The position numbers and the translations under genes were made by a program. 6,785 nt of DNA from an uncultured Brachyspira sp. Its GTDB lineage: Bacteria; Spirochaetota; Brachyspiria; Brachyspirales; Brachyspiraceae. This document shows, one piece after another, positions 1-5,500 of the stretch. Each line of letters begins with the position of its first letter. Position 1 is the first letter of the stretch. Under the pieces are notes generated by a model. It was not told the DNA's origin and searched no databases. It saw only the letters and a list, made by a program, of their open reading frames with translations. The stretch lies in assembly GCF_949287625.1 (NCBI RefSeq), contig NZ_CASEGO010000169.1, positions 1 through 6,785 of the forward strand. The letters are read 5' to 3'.

Positions 1-283
1 AATATATAGCTACATATTATATATTAAAACAATAGAAAGTCAATCTATGTTAGTTGCTTAGCATGGGTTGGCTTAAAAAATAATTAAAATATATAGTATT
101 ATACTAATAATAAAAAAGCATTAAATAAATATTTTGTTATTATTTTAAACTTGATATTAATTTTGTATGATTAAATTATTATATACATAAAATTCGTAAG
201 TAATTTTACTTTTTGATAAAGTTTAACTTTTCATTATATTTTTATATATTCACCGATTATCTTTTCGATAATTAAATACATTC
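1..283. other. AT-rich intergenic region without a recognisable gene
   Basis: No ORF of useful length with a ribosome binding site is seen on either strand. The stretch is almost pure A/T and holds several small inverted repeats. An 8-bp arm AATATATA at 1-8 matches TATATATT at 18-25. A 13-bp palindrome TAGTATTATACTA lies at 94-106. ATTATC (256-261) and GATAAT (267-272) lie 12 bp beyond the coaD stop, on its downstream side. None is followed by a convincing U-tract in either direction, so no terminator is called. The 3' untranslated part of the coaD transcript probably lies here. The neighbour to the left lies outside the window. Confidence 0.5.
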
Positions 284-769
284 TTATTTTATGAATTTAG
301 TTTTTATATCTTCAACTAAAATTTCAGGTACTAATCCCTCAATAGATCCGTTAAATTTTAGTATTTCTTTTATTAAAGAAGAACTTATATAAGCATAATT
401 TTCAGATGTATGTAAAAATATAGTATCCATTTCTGGATATAACAGCTTATTCATTCTTGACATTTTTAATTCATAATATAAATCTTCGCTGTCTCTTATT
501 CCTCTTGCTAATACTCTTATATCATTTTGTTTCATATATTCTGTAACAAGTCCAGATATTGATACTATTTCTATAGTGTCGTTTTTTCCTACTACTTTTT
601 TTATCATATTTATTCTTTCTTCTGTAGTAAAAGTAGGGGATTTCTCTAAATTAACAGCTACAGATATATAAACTTTTTCAAATATATCAGCAAGTCTATA
701 AAGAACATCAAGGTGTCCTAATGTGAAAGGGTCAAAAGTACCCGGAAATATTACTTTTCCATTTTTCAT
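284..769 (-). CDS. coaD: Phosphopantetheine adenylyltransferase (CoaD)
   Basis: This cytoplasmic enzyme transfers AMP from ATP to 4'-phosphopantetheine, giving dephospho-CoA and pyrophosphate, the penultimate step of coenzyme A synthesis. The 161-residue length is normal for the bacterial family. The nucleotidyltransferase signature is intact: PGTFDPFTLGHLD starts at residue 9, with the T-x-G-H motif at residues 16-19. K43 lies before the PTFTTEER segment and matches the conserved substrate-binding lysine. RGIR begins at R89, E100 follows, and the C-terminal ISSSLIKE motif spans 128-135. The ATG at 769 is chosen because the signature begins nine residues later and no longer start fits. There is no Shine-Dalgarno sequence upstream; a promoter-like sequence ends only 8 bp before the ATG, so the mRNA may be nearly leaderless. 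The gene is divergent from the thioesterase operon. Nothing looks broken. Confidence 0.96.
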   Translation of the reverse strand: MKNGKVIFPGTFDPFTLGHLDVLYRLADIFEKVYISVAVNLEKSPTFTTEERINMIKKVVGKNDTIEIVSISGLVTEYMKQNDIRVLARGIRDSEDLYYELKMSRMNKLLYPEMDTIFLHTSENYAYISSSLIKEILKFNGSIEGLVPEILVEDIKTKFIK

Positions 770-777
770 AATAATAA

Positions 778-805
778 ATTATATACAAAATTAATATAAT
801 ATCAA
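778..805 (-). promoter_or_regulatory. Predicted sigma70 promoter of coaD
   Basis: On the minus strand a -35 box TTGATA (805-800, 5 of 6 matches to TTGACA) and a -10 box TATAAT (783-778, 6 of 6) are separated by 16 bp. Transcription would start near 771, only about two bases before the ATG at 769. The region is AT-rich, so chance matches to the -10 box are common. The paired -35 box and the missing ribosome binding site strengthen the call. Confidence 0.55.
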
Positions 806-840
806 CAAAAAAGCATTATTTTTATATTATAAAAATTATA

Positions 841-860
841 ATAGACTTGTTTCAAAACTA
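841..860 (+). repeat. Left terminal inverted repeat
   Basis: The 20 bases beginning ATAGACTTG and ending AAAACTA are the exact reverse complement of 1098-1117. Matching stops immediately inside (C861 against T1097) and outside (A840 against C1118), so the boundaries are sharp. A perfect 20-bp match at this spacing is not expected by chance, even in AT-rich DNA. Confidence 0.9.
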
Positions 861-984
861 CTTGACAAACAATTTCACAAGTTTACTATTTTATGTTAAA
901 TTAAATAATATTGATTATTGCTTAATTAAATGTTTTACATGTTGTATAAATTATGTATTTAAACTACAAAATGCAGTTTTTTTG

Positions 985-1048
985 GTTCTTTTATACCAAT
1001 AAAAGAACTGGGGTTTTGCGAAGCACGCAGAGCGATGGGCAAAGCCCC
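985..1048. repeat. Tandem hairpins with GC-rich REP-like core
   Basis: Two stem-loops stand almost back to back inside the inverted-repeat element. The first has 10-bp perfect arms, GTTCTTTTAT (985-994) and ATAAAAGAAC (999-1008), with a four-base loop ACCA. The second pairs GGGGTTTTGC (1010-1019) with GCAAAGCCCC (1039-1048), 10 bp with one G-T wobble. An alternative small stem within it is GGGC-AAA-GCCC at 1037-1047. The second stem carries GCGAAGCACGC at 1018-1028. This GC-rich island contrasts with its surroundings and resembles the hairpin repeat at 6742-6785. It has no U-tract on its 3' side, so it is not called a terminator. Confidence 0.75.
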
Positions 1049-1097
1049 AACTATAATTTAAAAATATTAAATAAAAATTTATAAATATTAATAAATT

Positions 1098-1117
1098 TAG
1101 TTTTGAAACAAGTCTAT
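1098..1117 (-). repeat. Right terminal inverted repeat
   Basis: This is the exact reverse complement of 841-860, beginning TAGTTTTG and ending AAGTCTAT. The flanking base pairs do not match. It ends about 60 bp before the predicted -35 box of the thioesterase operon, leaving that promoter intact. Confidence 0.9.
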
Positions 1118-1175
1118 CATATGTGTTGTATTTGTTTTAATTTTAATAATTTGAGTATATTTACAAGATATAAAT

Positions 1176-1203
1176 TTGTATATAAGTTATTATATGTTAT
1201 AAT
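1176..1203 (+). promoter_or_regulatory. Predicted extended -10 promoter of the thioesterase operon
   Basis: A perfect TATAAT at 1198-1203 is preceded by TGT at 1195-1197, giving the extended -10 pattern TGnTATAAT. A weak -35 TTGTAT lies at 1176-1181 with a 16-bp spacer; extended -10 promoters tolerate poor -35 boxes. Transcription would begin near 1210, about 30 bases before the ATG at 1240 and upstream of its ribosome binding site. Confidence 0.6.
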
Positions 1204-1239
1204 ATTAGGCAATATTTATCAATTATTAGGAGTTATTTT

Positions 1240-1653
1240 ATGGCTCATGTTAATAAAACGGAAATAAGAGTAATATATGCTGATACTGATCAAATGGGAG
1301 TAGTTTATCATTCTAATTATCTAAGATATTTTGAAATAGGAAGAACAGAACTTTTACGCGAGCTTGGTATTTCATATAGAGATATGGAAGAAAAATATAA
1401 TATAATGCTTCCAGTAAAAGAGGCATTTGTAGATTATAAGGTTTCCATAAAATACGATGATGTTATAGTTGTTTATACAAGCGTAGAAAAACTAAAAAAT
1501 GTATCATTAAAATTAAAATATGAAATAAGAAGCAAAGAAAATGAAAATATACTATATAGTACAGGCTATACTCTTCATCCATTTGTAAATAGGAGAGGAG
1601 AGATAGTAAAACCAGATGATTATCTATATGAAATAATGTCTAAAGGCAAGTAA
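1240..1653 (+). CDS. YbgC/4HBT-family acyl-CoA thioesterase
   Basis: A 137-residue single-domain hotdog-fold protein predicted to hydrolyse acyl-CoA or related thioesters in the cytoplasm. The family signature YADTDQMGVVYHSNY spans residues 13-27. D17 is at the position of the catalytic aspartate of 4-hydroxybenzoyl-CoA thioesterases, and H24 and N26-Y27 are the conserved residues after it. The following helix RYFEIGRTELLRELG is typical of YbgC proteins. Length and start are normal for the family. The ATG at 1240 has a good ribosome binding site, TAGGAG at 1227-1232, seven bases upstream. It is first in a plus-strand run and is followed after 21 bp by a small membrane protein. YbgC is often found with the Tol-Pal genes in proteobacteria, but no such genes are visible here. 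The exact substrate cannot be read from the sequence. Confidence 0.9.
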   Translation: MAHVNKTEIRVIYADTDQMGVVYHSNYLRYFEIGRTELLRELGISYRDMEEKYNIMLPVKEAFVDYKVSIKYDDVIVVYTSVEKLKNVSLKLKYEIRSKENENILYSTGYTLHPFVNRRGEIVKPDDYLYEIMSKGK

Positions 1654-1663
1654 TTTTATTATC

Positions 1664-1670
1664 AGGGGGG
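1664..1670 (+). promoter_or_regulatory. Ribosome binding site with a six-G run
   Basis: AGGGGGG lies four bases before the ATG at 1675 and is the only plausible Shine-Dalgarno for that gene. A homopolymer of six G is striking in such AT-rich DNA. It could change length by slippage, altering spacing and translation of the small membrane protein. That consequence is inference. Confidence 0.6.
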
Positions 1671-1674
1671 AATT

Positions 1675-1980
1675 ATGAATTGGCTTAATGTTGTATTAAC
1701 AGTTCTTTCTTCAGCTAATATGGTAGGCGATATAGTAAAAAATACAGCTATGGAGAATAAGGCTAAAAAATTGTATGATAAAATAGATGAACGTGAAAAA
1801 GAGATAACTGAAAAAATAGAGGCTAAGGTAGGAAAAGAATTTCAGGCTGTTTATTCAGAGATTAATTCATTAAAAATAGTTGTACGTTTTTTATTTTTGG
1901 TTTCAATAATATTGCTTATTTTGTTTATATTATCATTGATATTTATTATTTTTATTTTAAAATATAAGAATATAATTTAA
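1675..1980 (+). CDS. Small coiled-coil, single-pass membrane protein of unknown function
   Basis: I do not recognise this 101-residue protein. The first 21 residues (MNWLNVVLTVLSSANMVGDI) are moderately hydrophobic and could lie at the membrane surface or act as a weak signal anchor. Residues 25-67 are rich in K and E with a heptad-like pattern (KAKKLYDKIDEREKEITEKI), suggesting a coiled coil. Residues 72-95 are an uninterrupted run of F, I, L and V and form a clear transmembrane helix, followed by a short tail KYKNII. The start ATG has a G-rich ribosome binding site four bases away. It lies 21 bp after the thioesterase and 16 bp before the epsilon-like gene, so all three are probably co-transcribed. 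The architecture suits a membrane-tethered oligomerising or accessory protein, but nothing indicates a specific role. Coding status is supported by spacing, ribosome binding site and a coherent domain pattern. Confidence 0.8.
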   Translation: MNWLNVVLTVLSSANMVGDIVKNTAMENKAKKLYDKIDEREKEITEKIEAKVGKEFQAVYSEINSLKIVVRFLFLVSIILLILFILSLIFIIFILKYKNII

Positions 1981-1996
1981 TTTTGCGAGTTTGAAT

Positions 1997-2419
1997 ATGG
2001 CAGTTACTACTAAAAAAAATAAAAAGGCATTAACTTGTTCGGTAATCACTAGAAATGCTCCAATATTGAGATCTATACGTATAGATCATGTAGAAATACC
2101 TTCAAGTAACGGATATGTTTCTATATATTTAGATCATTGTCCATATATTGTACGTATAGGTTATGGAGAGCTTAGAGTATATAATGAAGAAAATAAACTT
2201 ATCAATATGTATGTAGAAGACGGTATAGCTGAAGTTACTAATAATGTTGTTGGTATATTGGTAGAGCATGCTTTGTATCCTAAGGATATAGATACAGCAC
2301 TTCTAAATGAAGAAATAAATAAATTATCAAAACAAATGGTTATCAATGCTGAAGAGGCTAGGAGAAATAACGAAAAAATTGATAAATTAAAAAAACAGAT
2401 AGAAATTTCTTCTAAATAA
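1997..2419 (+). CDS. atpC: F1 ATP synthase epsilon subunit-like protein (AtpC)
   Basis: The 140-residue protein aligns by eye with AtpC along its whole length. Epsilon is part of the central stalk of F1Fo ATP synthase and couples rotation to, and restrains, ATP hydrolysis. The N-terminal beta-sandwich shows the family pattern: G39, I43, H47-C-P49 (matching G-H-A-P in E. coli), then G57-E-L-R. MYVEDGIAEV (71-80) matches the Y-x-x-G-G-I-L-E-V stretch, and VEHALYPKDID precedes the C-terminal helices. Residues 100-140 form the expected charged helical hairpin. The ATG at 1997 is preferred because GAG at 1987-1989 lies seven bases upstream. An in-frame TTG at 1991 would add two residues but leave no spacing. 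No other ATP synthase gene is in the window, although epsilon normally follows atpD. It may therefore be a detached true subunit or a paralogue with another job. It lies 16 bp after the membrane-protein gene. Confidence 0.75.
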   Translation: MAVTTKKNKKALTCSVITRNAPILRSIRIDHVEIPSSNGYVSIYLDHCPYIVRIGYGELRVYNEENKLINMYVEDGIAEVTNNVVGILVEHALYPKDIDTALLNEEINKLSKQMVINAEEARRNNEKIDKLKKQIEISSK

Positions 2420-2439
2420 TATGCTATTGTGATTTTATT

Positions 2440-2452
2440 ATTATCCGATAAT
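2440..2452. repeat. 13-bp palindrome upstream of the TPR-gene promoter
   Basis: ATTATC and GATAAT flank a single central C, and the palindrome ends four bases before the -35 box at 2457. The position would suit an activator or repressor half-site pair. The same two arms, spaced by five bases, occur at 256-272 beyond the coaD stop. In DNA this AT-rich such palindromes can arise by chance, so regulatory use is only a possibility. Confidence 0.3.
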
Positions 2453-2456
2453 TTAG

Positions 2457-2485
2457 TTGACATATTGTTATAGGTTTAATATAAT
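2457..2485 (+). promoter_or_regulatory. Perfect-consensus sigma70 promoter of the TPR gene
   Basis: TTGACA (2457-2462) and TATAAT (2480-2485) are both exact consensus boxes with the optimal 17-bp spacer. Transcription should start near 2490-2492, giving a leader of about 33 bases before the ATG at 2525. This suggests strong, housekeeping-sigma expression independent of the upstream operon. No terminator separates it from that operon, so read-through may add to it. Confidence 0.85.
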
Positions 2486-2524
2486 TAATATGTTAACTAA
2501 AAAATTTACATTAGATGATTGAAT

Positions 2525-5500
2525 ATGCCTAAAATAGAAGATTTAGAAAGACTAGGAAGTATTGCTTTTTTAATAGGAAATAAAGCATTACCAAAAGAAA
2601 TATCACAAGATGACTATGACCGTTTTAAGTCAGTCTTTACAGATGAACATATGGCAAGTTCTATGCCGGCAGAGGATAATGGTCTGCCTTCTATTGATGA
2701 TTTAGATAGTTTGGATTTGCCTGATGATGAGATGGTACCGGAGGATAATAAGTCTTCTGATGATTTAGATTTACCTGAGGATTTATACGGTGGTGATGAC
2801 TCCTTGAATGATTTGGGGGCTTTAGAATATTTAGATTTGTATGATAAGCCTAAAGATAAGGATAAGTCATCAAATAAAGAAGATGATCTAGGTCTGCCTG
2901 AGGATTTGGGTAATTCAGAAAATGAAAAATTATCAACCGATACAGATAATTTGGACTTACCAGAAAATGATGATAAATTATCAACTGATACAGATAATTT
3001 AGACTTACCAGAAAGTGATGAGAAATTGTCAGCCGATGTTGATAATTTGGACTTGCCAGAAAGTGATGAGAAATTGTCAGCCGATGTTGATAATTTGGAC
3101 TTACCAGAAAATGATGAGAAATTATCAGCCGATGTTGATAATTTAGACTTACCAGAAAATGATGAGAAATTGTCAGCCGATGTTGATAATTTAGACTTAC
3201 CAGAAAATGATGAGAAATTGTCAGCCGATGTTGATAATTTAGACTTACCAGAAAGCGATGAGAAATTATCAGCTGATGTTGATAATTTGGACTTACCAGA
3301 AAATGATGAGAAATTGTCAGCTGATACAGATAATTTAGACTTACCAGAAGATTTAGATGATAATGCATTACCAACAGATGATGATTTAGGTTTGCCAGAA
3401 GATTTAGACGATAATACATTAGCAGATGATGATGATTTAGGTTTGCCAGAAGATTTAGATGATAATGCATTACCAACTGATGACGATTTAGGTTTGCCAG
3501 AGGATTTAGATGATAATGCGTTACTAACTGATGATGATTTAGGTTTGCCAGAAGATTTAGATGATAATGCGTTACTAACTGATGATGATTTAGGTTTGCC
3601 TTTAGGTTTGCCAGAAGATTTAGATGATAATGCGTTACTAACTGATGATGATTTAGGTTTGCCTGAAGATAAAGAATTGGAAGATAAAATTGCAAAAGAT
3701 ATTAATGAAGCAGATTCCGTAAAAAATGATATAAAAGCTGATAAATTACCTGTATTAAATGATGAGCTTCCTTTACCTGATACATTACCTAATGTAGATG
3801 ATGATTATCAAGATAATTCTATTGATGATTCATTAGAAAATGATGATAAAGAAAATGATTTGGGTATTGATGATATATCTGATAGTTTAGATGATATATT
3901 GGAAGATGATGACAATTTAGATGAACTTGATAATTTAGAGAACATCCTAGATGATGATGATAATTTAGATGATTCTGAGGAAGAAAAACCAGCAGAAAGT
4001 AAATCAGGAGATGATGAAAAAGAAGAGGAATCTAAAGATAGTGCAGATGATGATTTAGATAATTTATCATTAGATGATGCTGAGGAAGAAAAACCGGCAG
4101 AAAGTAAATCAGAAGATGATGAAAAAGAAGAAGAATCTAAAGATAGTGCAGATGATGATTTAGATTTGGATAATTTATCATTAGATGATTCTGAGGAAGA
4201 AAAACCAGCAGAAAGTAAATCAGAAGATGATGAAAAAGAAGAGGAATCTAAAGATAGTGCAGATGATGATTTAGATTTGGATAATTTATCATTAGATGAT
4301 GCCGAGGAAGAAAAACCAGCAGAAAGTAAATCAGAAGATGACGATGCCGAGGAAGAAAAACCAGCAGAAAGTAAATCAGAAGATGACGAAAAAGAAGAGG
4401 AATCTAAGGATCATGCAGATGATGATTTAGATTTGGATATAGATAATTTAGATAAAGAAGAGCCTTCAAATAATGCTGTTTCTACTATAGTTGAAGGAGG
4501 AACATCTCTTCCAGCTCCTGAAACTGCTGATAATTTGCCTGCTTCAAAATATGATGATGTTGATAAGGATATAGATAAGGATAAAGTTTTAAATACTATT
4601 AAAAATCTTTCTCCTCTTACACAATACCATGTTTTGGATACTATACTTAATGAGAAAATAGATAAAGATTCAATGGAAACCTTGCTGAATGCTTTAGAGC
4701 GAGGCGAATCCAGCGAAAATATTACAGAGCTTTTAAATAAAGAATTAGGTTTGGGAATAAAAGAAGAGGGCAGAAAAAATGTAATAGACCTTATCCCTAT
4801 ACCAAATTCATTAAAAGATTATGGAAGAATAATAAGAGTTGCAGCAGTATTCTTAGTACTTTTTGTTGCTTTGGTAATACTTTCTTTCCAATTTATTTAT
4901 AAACCAGTAATGGCAAATAAATATTATAAACAGGGACTTGTAAGTATATCAAACGGAGCTTATGATGAGGCAGAACGTAATTTTGCTGAGGGTGAGAGAC
5001 TTAAGCCTAAACAAATAAAATGGTATAATAAATATGCTAGAGCCTATATTGACAGAGAAACTTTTAATAATGCTTTCAGTAAAATACAGGGTGCTTTAAA
5101 TATTAAGCCTAGAGATTTTGAAACTAGAATAACATTCGGATACTATTATAGAAAGAAAGGCGAGAAAGAATTATCAGAAGAAGATTATGTATTGGGCGAA
5201 CAATTATATGAAGATATGCTTGCTTATACAGGTAAGAAGAAAGAAAAAGAAACTATATACGATGAACGCGGTCTTCTTATGATAAGCAGAGCAAGAAATA
5301 TGTTAGAACCTCAGTATTATGATATAGCTTATACTAATTATATTGATATGGTTACTTTCTTTGGAGACGGTGTTGTACCTAGAAAGAGAGCTATGCTTAT
5401 AAAGATATATCAGGATAATTATGAGCATGTAAAAGCTTTGCAGGATCATATAGAGTTATTAAAACCAGGATATATAGACGATGAAGTTTATCCTAAATTG

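Larger units (their letters stand above)
841..1117. mobile_element. MITE-like element with 20-bp perfect terminal inverted repeats
   Basis: A 277-bp segment is bounded by exact 20-bp inverted repeats and encodes no transposase or other credible ORF. This is the structure expected of a miniature inverted-repeat element mobilised in trans. The outermost bases read ATA-GACTTG on the left and CAAGTC-TAT on the right. The ends can therefore also be read as 17-bp repeats (844-860 and 1098-1114) flanked by a duplicated TA target (842-843 and 1115-1116). TA targets occur in IS630/mariner-type and some IS5-type families. The GACTTGTTTCAAAAC end is reminiscent of IS5-family termini, but this is from memory and unverified. 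The interior is AT-rich except for hairpins at 985-1048. It sits in the gap between coaD and the thioesterase promoter and interrupts neither. Confidence 0.7.

Noticed and set aside
256..272. Small hairpin downstream of coaD as its terminator
   Set aside because: The stem is six A/T-rich base pairs and no U-tract follows on the minus strand.
985..1048. Tandem hairpins as an intrinsic terminator or riboswitch
   Set aside because: No U-tract follows either stem, they are about 190 bp upstream of the next gene and upstream of its predicted promoter, and no known riboswitch pattern is recognised.
841..1117. A complete insertion sequence
   Set aside because: There is no transposase ORF between the inverted repeats and the interior is too short for one; a non-autonomous element fits better.
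2161..2463. 100-codon minus-strand frame over the epsilon-like gene
   Set aside because: It overlaps a well-supported gene on the other strand. Its serine- and leucine-rich translation is what the antisense of that gene would give.
2930..3667. Regularly spaced repeats resembling a CRISPR array
   Set aside because: Units are directly adjacent without unique spacers, all periods are multiples of three, and the reading frame is continuous, so they are protein repeats.
2850..3695. 281-codon open frame on the minus strand across the acidic repeats
   Set aside because: It is antisense to the 48-bp and 51-bp arrays and its NHHQLVTHYHLN-type repeats simply mirror them. It has no ribosome binding site and no recognisable fold.
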